From assembly GCA_963643205.1 (NCBI GenBank), contig CAVIJJ010000012.1, forward strand, positions 1 through 50,735: DNA of 50,735 bases, read 5' to 3'. How positions within the stretch are numbered: position 1 is the stretch's first letter; each line of letters begins with the position of its first letter. The position numbers and the translations under genes were made by a program. The stretch comes from Phil1 sp963643205 (GTDB lineage Bacteria > Bacillota > Clostridia > Christensenellales > CAG-138). Below, piece by piece: positions 8,471 through 16,606 of the stretch. Under the pieces are notes generated by a model that ran no database searches, had not been told where the DNA came from, and worked only from the letters and a program-made list of their open reading frames with translations.

Positions 8471-8962
8471 TCAGACAAGCTCGATAACCGCCATCTCGGT
8501 AGCATCGCCGCGGCGGGGTCCCAGCTTGTAGATGCGGGTGTAGCCGCCCTTGCGTCCATCGTACTTGGGCGCGATTTCGCGGAACAGCTTCTCAACAACG
8601 GGGTTGGGAGTCTGCTTGGCGCGCTCGGCATACTCGCTCTTGCTCTCCTTGTCCTTCTTGGGCAGGGGAGTGTTGTACAGATAAGCAATCATCTGCCTGC
8701 GGGCATGGAGCTTGGAAGGCATGTCGTTGGTCTTCTCAACCTTAACGATCTGCTGCTTCTCGTTGCGGGTTTCCTTCTCTACGGTAACGGTATTCTTGTA
8801 TTCGCTTACTGCAAGGGTGATCAGCTTCTCAGCTATGGGGCGGATCTCCTTCGCGCGGGCTTCGGTGGTAACGATTTTGCCGTTCCACAGCAGCGCGGTG
8901 GTCAGATTGCGCAGCATTGCGTTGCGATGATCGCTGGCCTTGCCAAGTTTACGGTTTGGCAT
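8471..8962 (-). CDS. rplQ: 50S ribosomal protein L17, with internal insertion
   Basis: L17 lies near the peptide exit tunnel of the large subunit. The N terminus (MPNRKLGKASDHRNAMLRN) and C terminus (GGYTRIYKLGPRRGDATEMA) are typical. At 163 residues it is about 45 longer than usual L17. The extra material is charged and lies in the middle, roughly residues 53-85 (KNTVTVEKETRNEKQQIVKV) and 100-117. Other Clostridia L17 proteins with such insertions exist to my memory, so this may be lineage-wide. It is the last gene of the superoperon, 16 bases after rpoA. Confidence 0.95.
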   Translation of the reverse strand: MPNRKLGKASDHRNAMLRNLTTALLWNGKIVTTEARAKEIRPIAEKLITLAVSEYKNTVTVEKETRNEKQQIVKVEKTNDMPSKLHARRQMIAYLYNTPLPKKDKESKSEYAERAKQTPNPVVEKLFREIAPKYDGRKGGYTRIYKLGPRRGDATEMAVIELV

Positions 8963-8978
8963 TTGTTTTTCCTCCTAA

Positions 8979-9920
8979 TTAGTCTTCGTTGTGACGGAGC
9001 GAGAGGCCAAGTCCAACCAACTTCTGCTGGACTTCCTCAAGCGACTTACGGCCAAGGTTACGAACCTTCATCATCTCTTCCTCGTTGCGCTGAACAAGCT
9101 CTTCAACGGTGTTGATGCCTGCGCGCTTGAGGCAGTTGTAGGAACGCACGGACAGGTCAAGCTCCTCTATCGTCATTTCAAGGATCTTTTCCTTCTTGTC
9201 CTCTTCCTTCTCAACCATTATCTCCACGCCCTGAACATGCTCGGTCAGGTTGATGAACAGACACAGATGCTCGGTCAATATCTTGGCCGCCAGGCTTACG
9301 GCCTCGTCCGGGCGAATGGTCTCATCCGTCCAGATTTCAAGCGTAAGCTTGTCATAATCGGTGATCTGACCAACACGGGTGTTTTCCACGCGGAAATTCA
9401 CCTTGCGTATGGGAGTGAATATGGAGTCAACCGCGATCTGCCCAATAGGCATATCGGGGCGCTTATTCTTGTCTGCGGAAACATATCCGCGGCCATGCTC
9501 AAGAATTATCTCCATCTCAAGCTTGCCGTTGGGGCCGAGCCATGCGATATGCAGTTCGGGATTCATTATCTCCACGTCCGCATCGGCGATTATATCGCCC
9601 GCAGTTACCTCGCACTCACCCTGAGCGCTGATTTTGACCATTTTGGGGCCGTCACTGTGCAGCTTGACGCACAGTTCTTTTATATTGAGCACTATCTCGG
9701 TAACGTCCTCGCGAACGCCTTCGATGGTAGTGAACTCATGCAGCACGCCGTCTATTTTTATAGAGGAGGCTGCAACGCCGGGCAAGGAGGAAAGCAGCAC
9801 CCTGCGCAGTGAATTGCCAAGGGTGGTGCCGAAGCCGCGTTCAAGCGGCTCCACCACAAAGCGACCATAGCTGTCGGATATTTCCTCGCACTCGATCTTG
9901 GGTCTTTCGATTTCTATCAT
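8979..9920 (-). CDS. rpoA: RNA polymerase alpha subunit
   Basis: 313 residues, normal length. The N-terminal assembly domain (about 1-230) carries the conserved GFGTTLGNSLRRVLLSSLPG segment used for dimerisation and beta/beta-prime binding. An acidic linker rich in Glu and Lys follows, then the helix-hairpin-helix C-terminal domain (about 245-310; LDLSVRSYNCLKRAGINTVE and GRKSLEEVQQKL), which contacts UP elements and activators. It sits between rpsD and rplQ as in most bacteria, so polymerase and ribosome synthesis are co-transcribed. Confidence 0.98.
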   Translation of the reverse strand: MIEIERPKIECEEISDSYGRFVVEPLERGFGTTLGNSLRRVLLSSLPGVAASSIKIDGVLHEFTTIEGVREDVTEIVLNIKELCVKLHSDGPKMVKISAQGECEVTAGDIIADADVEIMNPELHIAWLGPNGKLEMEIILEHGRGYVSADKNKRPDMPIGQIAVDSIFTPIRKVNFRVENTRVGQITDYDKLTLEIWTDETIRPDEAVSLAAKILTEHLCLFINLTEHVQGVEIMVEKEEDKKEKILEMTIEELDLSVRSYNCLKRAGINTVEELVQRNEEEMMKVRNLGRKSLEEVQQKLVGLGLSLRHNED

Positions 9921-9976
9921 TTTTCCATCCCCTCTCTTGATGTTTGGTCAGTCGATAAGGGTCGCGGACCGCTTCA

Positions 9977-10606
9977 TTACCTGGAGTAGAACTCGACGAT
10001 GAGGTTTTCCTCAACGGTGAGATCAATGTCATCGCGCTGGGGCATCTGGGCAATCTTGCCGGTCAGATTCTCGCTGTCAAGCTCCAGCCACTTGGGTATG
10101 GGCTTGCCGGCGCCCTGCTCGCGCAGGTCTTTGAAGTTGGCCATGTCGCGGCTGCGCTCACGAACGGTAATGGTCTGGCCGGGCTTCACAAGATAGGAAG
10201 CGATATCGACCTTCGCGCCGTCTACGCGGATGTGGCCGTGGTTAACAAGCTGACGAGCCATGGGGCGGCTGGGAGCGAAGCCCAGACGATAAACCACGTT
10301 GTCAAGCCTTCTCTCGAGCAGGCACAGCATGTTGTCGCCGGTTACGCCGCGCATGTTGCTGGCCATGTCGTAGTACTTGCGGAACTGGGACTCGCTTACG
10401 CCGTAAGCGCGGCGGCATTTCTGCTTTTCGCGCATCTGCAGGCCGTATTCACTCTGCTTACGCTGCCTGGCCTGGCCATGCTGTCCCGGAGGGGTGTGGC
10501 GCTTAACAACAGCGCACTTAGCTGTGTAGCAACGGTCGCCCTTAAGGAAGAGCTTCTCGCCTTCCCTGCGGCACTGTCTGCAAACGGAATCAGTATATCT
10601 TGCCAT
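9977..10606 (-). CDS. rpsD: 30S ribosomal protein S4, zinc-binding type
   Basis: Primary 16S rRNA-binding assembly protein, 209 residues. The N terminus has four cysteines at 9, 12, 26 and 31 (CxxC-x13-CxxxxC), the C-plus zinc form. The S4 RNA-binding domain follows (LDNVVYRLGFAPSRPMARQL). S4 is the classical autogenous repressor of alpha operons, which is relevant because a structured leader lies before rpsM in this operon. It lies 12 bases after rpsK. Confidence 0.98.
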   Translation of the reverse strand: MARYTDSVCRQCRREGEKLFLKGDRCYTAKCAVVKRHTPPGQHGQARQRKQSEYGLQMREKQKCRRAYGVSESQFRKYYDMASNMRGVTGDNMLCLLERRLDNVVYRLGFAPSRPMARQLVNHGHIRVDGAKVDIASYLVKPGQTITVRERSRDMANFKDLREQGAGKPIPKWLELDSENLTGKIAQMPQRDDIDLTVEENLIVEFYSR

Positions 10607-10618
10607 TTGTCTGTCTCC

Positions 10619-11026
10619 TTAAACTCTTCTGCGCTTAGGCGGACGGCAACCGTTGTGCGGTATGGGCGTCACGTCTTTTATCATGTTGACCTCAAGGCCG
10701 GCGGTCTGGAGGGCGCGGATGGCGGCCTCACGGCCGGAGCCGGGTCCCTTCACATAGACTTCCACGGTGCGGAGGCCATGCTCCATAGCGGCCTTGGCCG
10801 CGGTCTCGCTGGCGGTCTGCGCGGCGAAAGGAGTGCTCTTCTTGCTGCCCCTGAAGCCCAGTCCACCGGCGGACGCCCAGGATATGGCGTTGCCCTGCAG
10901 GTCGGTGATGGTTACCATTGTGTTATTGAAGGAGGAACGGATATGGGCAGCGCCGCGCTCGATGTTCTTCTTTTCACGGCGTTTGCGGGTACCCGCTTTC
11001 TTGACCTTACCTTTTGCTGCTGCCAT
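10619..11026 (-). CDS. rpsK: 30S ribosomal protein S11
   Basis: 135 residues; forms part of the platform near the mRNA exit site. Typical NNTMVTITDLQGN and the KDVTPIPHNGCRPPKRRRV C terminus are present. It is 16 bases after rpsM with a clear GGAGG site. Confidence 0.98.
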   Translation of the reverse strand: MAAAKGKVKKAGTRKRREKKNIERGAAHIRSSFNNTMVTITDLQGNAISWASAGGLGFRGSKKSTPFAAQTASETAAKAAMEHGLRTVEVYVKGPGSGREAAIRALQTAGLEVNMIKDVTPIPHNGCRPPKRRRV

Positions 11027-11042
11027 TTTGCATTAACCTCCC

Positions 11043-11411
11043 TTATTTCTTCTTGCCGCCAACCTGACGCTTCGGACCCTTACGGGTACGGGCGTTCTGT
11101 TTGCTGCTCTGGCCACGCACGGGCAGGCCCTTACGATGCCTGATGCCGCGGTAGCAGCCGATCTCGATCAGCCTCTTGATGTTCATGGAAGTCTCTCTCC
11201 TCAGATCGCCTTCCACCTTTATGTTATGGTCGATATAGTCCCTAAGTTTTGCCACATCGGCTTCGCTCAGGTCGCGCACGCGGATGTCAGGATCAACGCC
11301 CGTGGCTGCGAGGATGTCCGTAGCGGTCTTGCGGCCGATACCGTAAATGTAGGTCAGGCCGATCTCAACCCGCTTGTCTCTGGGCAGGTCCACGCCAGAA
11401 ATACGTGCCAT
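11043..11411 (-). CDS. rpsM: 30S ribosomal protein S13
   Basis: Head protein contacting the P-site tRNA and the large subunit. The protein from MARISGVDLPRDKR is 122 residues and ends in the basic RGQSSKQNARTRKGPKR tail typical of S13. The frame is open 11 codons further upstream, but the start is set at 11411, where GGAGGTG lies about 10 bases upstream. An unusually long 265-base gap with structured RNA potential separates it from rpmJ. Confidence 0.97.
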   Translation of the reverse strand: MARISGVDLPRDKRVEIGLTYIYGIGRKTATDILAATGVDPDIRVRDLSEADVAKLRDYIDHNIKVEGDLRRETSMNIKRLIEIGCYRGIRHRKGLPVRGQSSKQNARTRKGPKRQVGGKKK

Positions 11412-11676
11412 AAAGTTTGTACACCTCCGTAAATTTTGGTTCAATTATATATGTACCCGCCGGTTTCCGCGTTGTTTCCTTCGCGGCAGCCGCACCGGCG
11501 GCTGTTTCCGCTATTAGAAGCCCACTCCGCACACCGTGGAGCGGATTTCTAATATGTCTGGCGGCGCAATTACCGCCTGACGGAGCCCATAGCGTTGAGC
11601 TCGAAACCTTTCGAAGAGCCGGATTAAAATCCAGTGTGGCGCTCTCCTTTTTATATCTTCTCGCCGATGGGCTTTA
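11412..11676 (-). promoter_or_regulatory. Structured intercistronic leader before rpsM, possible alpha-operon control element
   Basis: Read on the minus strand this 265-base gap, in an operon where other gaps are mostly 10-30 bases, holds several hairpins: GGGCT-GATAA-AGCCC just at the rpmJ stop, GGCGG/CCGCC near 11570, a 13-base arm pair at 11516-11528 and 11538-11550 with one mismatch and wobbles, and AGCCGC-CGGT-GCGGCT at 11488-11503. The bases CCGCCGGT at 11494-11501 can instead pair perfectly with ACCGGCGG at 11457-11464, just upstream of the ribosome binding site. That makes two mutually exclusive folds. In E. coli the alpha operon leader at this very position is a pseudoknot bound by S4. 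A similar role here is inference; no strong promoter is seen inside. Confidence 0.5.
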
Positions 11677-11790
11677 TCAGCCCTGCTTCTGCTTATGACG
11701 AGGATTCTCGCAAATCACCATCACGCGGCCCTTGCGCTTGATGACCTTGCACTTTTCGCAAATGGGTTTGACTGAAGGCCTAACTTTCAT
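11677..11790 (-). CDS. rpmJ: 50S ribosomal protein L36, zinc form
   Basis: 37-residue protein, MKVRPSVKPICEKCKVIKRK to HKQKQG. Zinc ligands Cys11, Cys14, Cys27 and His32 are present, so this is the zinc-binding version. It is 16 bases after infA, in the usual infA-rpmJ-rpsM order. Confidence 0.97.
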   Translation of the reverse strand: MKVRPSVKPICEKCKVIKRKGRVMVICENPRHKQKQG

Positions 11791-11806
11791 TGTTTTAATC
11801 CTCCCT

Positions 11807-12028
11807 TTAGTTTTTCGCGCGCCACGTTATGCGCCCGCGCGTAAGGTCGTAAGGAGACATTTCAACTGTTACTTTGTCTCCCGGCAAAATGCGGATGAAA
11901 TTCATGCGCAGCTTGCCTGAAATATGTGCTAATATCTTGTGCCCGTTTTCGAGCTCTACCTCAAACATCGCGTTGGGGTACGAGTCCGTAACTACGCCCT
12001 CAACTTCGATTACATCGGTCTTTGACAA
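11807..12028 (-). CDS. infA: Translation initiation factor IF-1
   Basis: 73-residue OB-fold protein that occupies the A site during initiation. MSKTDVIEVEGVVTDSYPNA and HISGKLRMNFIRILPGDKV are standard. It lies 11 bases after the KOW-domain gene and 16 bases before rpmJ. Confidence 0.98.
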   Translation of the reverse strand: MSKTDVIEVEGVVTDSYPNAMFEVELENGHKILAHISGKLRMNFIRILPGDKVTVEMSPYDLTRGRITWRAKN

Positions 12029-12039
12029 GCTATACCTCC

Positions 12040-12342
12040 CTAAAATACATCGTCCTCATGGTGATGCGCACCGGTTTTCAGCGCGCGGCGTAAAGCTGCA
12101 TCGGCCGTTCCGCCCTTAGCCGAGAGTATATCGTCTATATTCTCTATCCGGGCCGACTCAAGCTGCAGATGCTTAAGCTTCTTCTTCTTAGGCTTTTGCG
12201 CCTTATGCGTTTTTCCGTCGCACACAAGCGCAAGCCCCGCATCATCGGTACCTATCACGGCATACCGTATGCCCTTATCCCGGCCGGCCAGCGAGACGGC
12301 CATGCGTCCCTTCAGGCTTTGTGTCTTTTCAGTTTCAGCCAT
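12040..12342 (-). CDS. KOW-domain RNA-binding protein (L14e/L27e-like)
   Basis: 100 residues. The N-terminal part (LKGRMAVSLAGRDKGIRYAVI) has the KOW pattern of L14e/L27e-like proteins found between map and infA in many Clostridia and Bacilli. A lysine-rich stretch (KAQKPKKKKLKHLQL) suggests RNA binding; the C-terminal half is less conserved-looking. The function is not established, and association with the ribosome is inferred from position. The start is at ATG 12342 because GAGGTG precedes it by about 8 bases; the GTG three codons earlier overlaps that RBS. Confidence 0.85.
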   Translation of the reverse strand: MAETEKTQSLKGRMAVSLAGRDKGIRYAVIGTDDAGLALVCDGKTHKAQKPKKKKLKHLQLESARIENIDDILSAKGGTADAALRRALKTGAHHHEDDVF

Positions 12343-12352
12343 CGGCTGCACC

Positions 12353-13114
12353 TCAAAGAGTAAGAATTTCGGGCTTTCCGTTCGCGGTTATCGCAACGGT
12401 GTTTTCATAGTGGGCAGAGGGCTTCGCGTCTCTCGTTACAACCGTCCATCCGTCCTTAAGCACCGTAACATCCGCCGTGCCAAGGTTTATCATCGGCTCT
12501 ATCGCAATAGTCATGCCGGGATAAAGCCTCGGTCCCCTGCCGTGCCTTTTATCATAGTAATTAGGCACCTCGGGCGGCTCATGCATGCTGGTGCCGATGC
12601 CGTGGCCTACAAGCTCACGTACAACACCGTAGCCATGCTCATGCGCGCACTGTTCCACAGCGGCACCGATATCCGAAATATGGTTGCCGGCAACCGCCTG
12701 TTCCATTCCGCGGAAGAAGCATTCCCTTGTTACTTCAACAAGCTGCTTTACTTCGTCCTTAACATTGCCGATCAATACGGTACGGGCGGCGTCTCCGTGG
12801 TAGCCATTCAATATGGCACCAACATCCACGCTGAGAATGTCTCCATCCTTCAGCTTGTAGCCGCCGGGAATTCCGTGCACCACCTGCTCATTCACGCTGG
12901 TGCAAATGCTCTTAGGATAGCCTTCGTAATTAAGGAAGCTGGGTATCGCTCCGCGGGAGCGAATAAAATCATCGGCGATCTTATTAAGCTCATCCGTGGT
13001 CATGCCCACCGCCGCGCTCTTTTCAAGAAGCAGCAGCGTGTCCCTAACAACCGCGCCCGCCGCACGCATCAGTTCTATTTCACGCTGACTTTTAATCGTA
13101 ATGCGTTCGCTCAT
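12353..13114 (-). CDS. map: Methionine aminopeptidase, type I
   Basis: 253 residues; removes the initiator methionine from nascent proteins. The five metal ligands are in recognisable motifs: SVDVGA, HGDAART, GHGIGTSMHE, IEPM and HYENTVAI. No N-terminal SH3-binding zinc extension is present. It starts inside the end of adk (ATGA overlap), so synthesis is coupled. The secY-adk-map-infA order is standard for Gram-positive spc operons. Confidence 0.98.
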   Translation of the reverse strand: MSERITIKSQREIELMRAAGAVVRDTLLLLEKSAAVGMTTDELNKIADDFIRSRGAIPSFLNYEGYPKSICTSVNEQVVHGIPGGYKLKDGDILSVDVGAILNGYHGDAARTVLIGNVKDEVKQLVEVTRECFFRGMEQAVAGNHISDIGAAVEQCAHEHGYGVVRELVGHGIGTSMHEPPEVPNYYDKRHGRGPRLYPGMTIAIEPMINLGTADVTVLKDGWTVVTRDAKPSAHYENTVAITANGKPEILTL

Positions 13115-13737
13115 TTCAGCTTCTCCGTTGCGGACACAATCTCCGCATAAACATTATCCGGCGTATCGTCGCCGTTTACGAAATCGATGTTGCCGACCTG
13201 AGTGTAATAATCAACCAGGGGCTTGGTCTGCTTTTCGTACACGGCAATGCGGTTCTGAACCGTTTCCGGCTTATCGTCATCCCTTATATAAAGGGCGGCG
13301 CCGCACTTTTCGCAGGTATCCTTGTGGTAGGTGGACGTATGATATCCCGTGCCGCAGCCGGAGCAGGTGCGTCTTCCGCTTATGCGCTCCAGTATGCGTT
13401 CCGCGGGAACGGCAATGTCTATCACCATGTCAATGTCCGATATATCATTCAGGGCTTCTGCCTGGGCTACCGTTCTCGGGAAACCGTCGAACAGGAAACC
13501 GTTCTCGCAGTCCGCTTCCTTGATGCGCTCAGCAACCATAGCGATTATGAGGGCATCGGGAACCAGTTCGCCCCGCGCGATGTAGCCTTTGGCTTCCGCC
13601 CCCAGCGGCGTGCCTTCACGCATCTGGGAGCGGAGCATATCCCCTGTGGAGATATGGGCTATATCGTAAAGCTTGCATATCCTCTCCGCTTGGGTGCCCT
13701 TGCCGGCACCCGGAGGTCCAAGAAATATAAGCTTCAT
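13111..13737 (-). CDS. adk: Adenylate kinase, zinc-lid type
   Basis: 208 residues; converts ATP plus AMP to two ADP. P-loop GPPGAGKGTQ at 7-16 and the AMP-binding DGFPRT motif are present. The lid carries four cysteines (CSGCG and CEKCG), the Gram-positive zinc lid. It lies 18 bases after secY. Confidence 0.98.
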   Translation of the reverse strand: MKLIFLGPPGAGKGTQAERICKLYDIAHISTGDMLRSQMREGTPLGAEAKGYIARGELVPDALIIAMVAERIKEADCENGFLFDGFPRTVAQAEALNDISDIDMVIDIAVPAERILERISGRRTCSGCGTGYHTSTYHKDTCEKCGAALYIRDDDKPETVQNRIAVYEKQTKPLVDYYTQVGNIDFVNGDDTPDNVYAEIVSATEKLK

Positions 13738-13755
13738 AGTATTTATCCGGCTTTC

Positions 13756-15054
13756 TTAGCCAAGGAATCCCTTGTAATGGCGCATGAGCATCATGGATTC
13801 GAGCTGAGCACTGGTCTCCAGAGCAACGCTGACCATTATCAGTATGCTTGTGGGGCCAAAGGTGGAGCTGAGTCCGAACGCACCAAGCAGCACGGTGGGG
13901 ACTATGGCCAGAACCATAAGGAAGACAGCGCCGAACAGGGTAAGACGACCGCTTATCTTCTGCAGATATTCGCCGGTGGGCCTGCCGGGACGGATGCCCG
14001 GTATAAAGCCGCCGTTCTGCTGCAGGTTCTTGCTTATCTCAACGGGATTGAAGGAAATCGTCGTATAGAAGTAAGCGAATACAACTATCAGCAGAGCATA
14101 GATTACGTAATACACCACGTGTCCATACCAATGGCTTGAGCTTGCGCTCATATAATTGATATAGAACTTGTAGAATCCGCCATCGGGCCAGAACTGACCG
14201 ATCATCGCGGGAACCTGCATAATGGTCATTGCGAAGATCAGAGGCATAACGCCGTTAGCGTTGGCCTTGAGGGGGATAAAGGTGCTCTGTCCGCCGTACA
14301 TCTTGCGGCCGACAACGCGCTTTGCGTACTGCACGGTAATGCGGCGCTCACTGCGATCAATGAACGTGACACCGGTAACGATTACCAGTACGAACACGAT
14401 CAGGATGGGCAGTATCCACCAGTAATACTGGCCGGTTACGAACACTGCCTTTATGAGGCTGAGCACAACGGTGGGAACGCGGGCGCAGATGGAAGCGAAG
14501 ATCAGGAAGGAGACGCCGTTGCCGATGCCCTTCTCGGTAATTCTTTCGCCAACCCACATGAGGAACGCGGTACCTGCCGTACAAACGCAACCTATCGTGG
14601 CATAGGTGAGGAAAAGATTATCGGTGCTGGAAAGCACGTTTCCGCCATAGGTGCTGTTCTGCAAACCGGCAACAATACCGATGCTCTGCACCAGTGCAAG
14701 ACCGATTCCGGTATAGCGGGTAATGGCTTCTATCTTTTCCCTGCCATCCTCCTCCTTGGAAAGCCTTTCAAGGCTGGGGATGGCAATGGTGAGTAATTGA
14801 ATGATTATAGAGCCGGTGATGTATGGCGAAATGCCCATTGCAAAGATGGAAAAGTCACCGAAAGCGCCGCCGGAGAGCAGGTTGAGGAATCCCAACATAT
14901 CGTACTGCTCCGCATATTGTGTAATGGCTGCCGCGTTCACACCGGGGACGGGGATGAAGGAACCCAGACGATAGATTACGATGAGAAGCATCGTATAAAG
15001 CATCTTCGTGCGGATGTCCTTTATTTTCCATGCGTTGACGAGCGTGCTAAACAT
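13756..15054 (-). CDS. secY: Preprotein translocase subunit SecY
   Basis: 432 residues with ten transmembrane helices forming the Sec protein-conducting channel in the cytoplasmic membrane. FIPVPGVNAAAI near residue 32, the LNLLSGGAF plug region and the NGVMPLIFA and GGFIPGIRPGRPT segments are typical. The start overlaps the rplO stop by one base (TGATG). It is the likely export route for the cohesin and dockerin proteins encoded later in the window. Confidence 0.98.
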   Translation of the reverse strand: MFSTLVNAWKIKDIRTKMLYTMLLIVIYRLGSFIPVPGVNAAAITQYAEQYDMLGFLNLLSGGAFGDFSIFAMGISPYITGSIIIQLLTIAIPSLERLSKEEDGREKIEAITRYTGIGLALVQSIGIVAGLQNSTYGGNVLSSTDNLFLTYATIGCVCTAGTAFLMWVGERITEKGIGNGVSFLIFASICARVPTVVLSLIKAVFVTGQYYWWILPILIVFVLVIVTGVTFIDRSERRITVQYAKRVVGRKMYGGQSTFIPLKANANGVMPLIFAMTIMQVPAMIGQFWPDGGFYKFYINYMSASSSHWYGHVVYYVIYALLIVVFAYFYTTISFNPVEISKNLQQNGGFIPGIRPGRPTGEYLQKISGRLTLFGAVFLMVLAIVPTVLLGAFGLSSTFGPTSILIMVSVALETSAQLESMMLMRHYKGFLG

Positions 15055-15494
15055 CAGACCACCTCAGCGCTTCCGCCAGCGGCCTCAATAGCCTTCTTGG
15101 CCGTCTCAGAGAACTTCGCGGCCTTGACATCCAGCTTCTTGGTCAGCTCGCCGCGACCGAGAACCTTAAGTCCGTCCTTCTCTATCTTGCTGATAATGCC
15201 CTGCTCCTTAAGCAGCTCGGCAGTAACGGCAGTACCGTTCTCCAGCTTTTCAAGATCGCCGACGTTAACAACGGTGTATTCCTTAGCGAAAATGTTGGTG
15301 AAGCCGTGCTTAGGCAGACGGCGTGCGAGGGGCATCTGGCCGCCTTCGAAGCCGTTCTTCTTGCTGCCGCTGCGGGCTTTCTGGCCCTTATGGCCCTTGC
15401 CGGAGGTCTTGCCCAAGCCGGAGCCCGTGCCGCGGCCTACGCGCTTTACGGACTGGGTGGAGCCCTCTGCCGGCCTTAACTCTTGTAGTTTCAT
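15054..15494 (-). CDS. rplO: 50S ribosomal protein L15
   Basis: 146 residues. The glycine-rich N terminus (RVGRGTGSGLGKTSGKGHKG) threads through 23S rRNA, and GFEGGQMPLARRLPKHGF is conserved. It shares one base with secY and lies 14 bases after rpmD. Confidence 0.98.
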   Translation of the reverse strand: MKLQELRPAEGSTQSVKRVGRGTGSGLGKTSGKGHKGQKARSGSKKNGFEGGQMPLARRLPKHGFTNIFAKEYTVVNVGDLEKLENGTAVTAELLKEQGIISKIEKDGLKVLGRGELTKKLDVKAAKFSETAKKAIEAAGGSAEVV

Positions 15495-15508
15495 GCTTCT
15501 ACCTCCGA

Positions 15509-15688
15509 TTAAACTTCTTCGACCTTTACAAGGTGCTTTACCTTGAAGATCATGCCGCGCACGGCCGCATTGTCGGGCTTGATAACGGTGCTGTTGGTCT
15601 TATGCAGACCCAGCGCCTTTACGGTAGCCTGCTGGTCGTCAAGCGCGCCAATGGTGCTCTTTACGAGGGTTATTTTCAGATCAGCCAT
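15509..15688 (-). CDS. rpmD: 50S ribosomal protein L30
   Basis: 59 residues, MADLKITLVKSTIGALDDQQ to KHLVKVEEV. It has the usual L30 pattern (LVKSTIG, GLHKTNSTVI, VRGMIFKVKHLV). It sits between rpsE and rplO with a GGAGG-type site 6 bases before the ATG. Confidence 0.97.
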   Translation of the reverse strand: MADLKITLVKSTIGALDDQQATVKALGLHKTNSTVIKPDNAAVRGMIFKVKHLVKVEEV

Positions 15689-15700
15689 CGTTTCCTCCTA

Positions 15701-16204
15701 TCAGCCGAGGATTTCTTCCACGGTCTTGCCGCGCAGACGCGCGATCTCTTCCGCAGTGCGCAGCTGGCTGAGTCCATCCAGAGTCGCCTTAACGCAGTTA
15801 GCGGGGTTGTTGGAGCCGTAGCTCTTGGTACGAATGTCCTTTATGCCGACCATTTCAAGCACCGCACGGACGGGGCCGCCCGCGATAACGCCGGTACCTT
15901 CTTCGGCGGGGAGCATCCTTACATGGCCCTTGCTGTACTTGCCTTCCACAGCGTGCGGAATGGTAGTGCCAACTACGGGGACCTGTATCATGTGACGCTT
16001 GGCGTCTGCAACGCCCTTGCGCACGGCTTCGGGAATTTCGGTAGCCTTGCCCAGACCTACGCCAACCTTGCCTTCGCCGTCGCCGACAACCATCAGCGCG
16101 GTAAAGCGGAAGTTACGGCCGCCCTTAACGACCTTGGCGACGCGGTTGATATAAACAAGCCTTTCCTTGAGTTCTACTTCAGGTGTTTCGATACGCTTTT
16201 GCAT
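15701..16204 (-). CDS. rpsE: 30S ribosomal protein S5
   Basis: 167 residues; shapes the mRNA entry tunnel and decoding accuracy. RVAKVVKGGRNFRFTALMVV and GNPANCVKATLDGL-like segments are visible. It lies 10 bases after rplR. Confidence 0.98.
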   Translation of the reverse strand: MQKRIETPEVELKERLVYINRVAKVVKGGRNFRFTALMVVGDGEGKVGVGLGKATEIPEAVRKGVADAKRHMIQVPVVGTTIPHAVEGKYSKGHVRMLPAEEGTGVIAGGPVRAVLEMVGIKDIRTKSYGSNNPANCVKATLDGLSQLRTAEEIARLRGKTVEEILG

Positions 16205-16214
16205 TTAGACCTCC

Positions 16215-16583
16215 TTAGAATTCCAGCCCGGCCTTGCGAGCGCCGTCTGCAAGCTTCTGAACGCGTCCGGTGTACAGATAGCCGCCGCGGTCGAATACAA
16301 CCTGCTTGACACCCTTTTCGAGGGCCCTCTTGGCAACGGTTTCGCCTACGATCTCGGCAGCCTCGCTCTTGGTCTTGCCTTCGAGCTGAGCCGCGACTTC
16401 CGCATCCAGAGTGGAAGCGGCCGCGAGAGTGTGGGAAGCGTCGTCATCGATGACCTGGGCGTAAATGTGGTTCAGGCTGCGATATACGTTGAGCCTGGGG
16501 CGCTCGGCGGTACCGAGGATGTGCCTGCGGGTACGCTGATGCCTCTTCTGACGTATAGAGTTTTTATCTATCCTTGATATCAT
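16215..16583 (-). CDS. rplR: 50S ribosomal protein L18
   Basis: 122 residues; binds 5S rRNA. RHQRTRRHILGTAERPRLNV near the start and FDRGGYLYTGRVQKLADGAR at the end are typical. It lies 23 bases after rplF. Confidence 0.98.
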   Translation of the reverse strand: MISRIDKNSIRQKRHQRTRRHILGTAERPRLNVYRSLNHIYAQVIDDDASHTLAAASTLDAEVAAQLEGKTKSEAAEIVGETVAKRALEKGVKQVVFDRGGYLYTGRVQKLADGARKAGLEF

Positions 16584-16606
16584 TGTCTTTGCTCCTTATC
16601 TACGCC

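Noticed and set aside
12343..12351. GTG at 12351 as start of the KOW-domain protein
   Set aside because: The GTG overlaps the Shine-Dalgarno sequence that serves the ATG at 12342.
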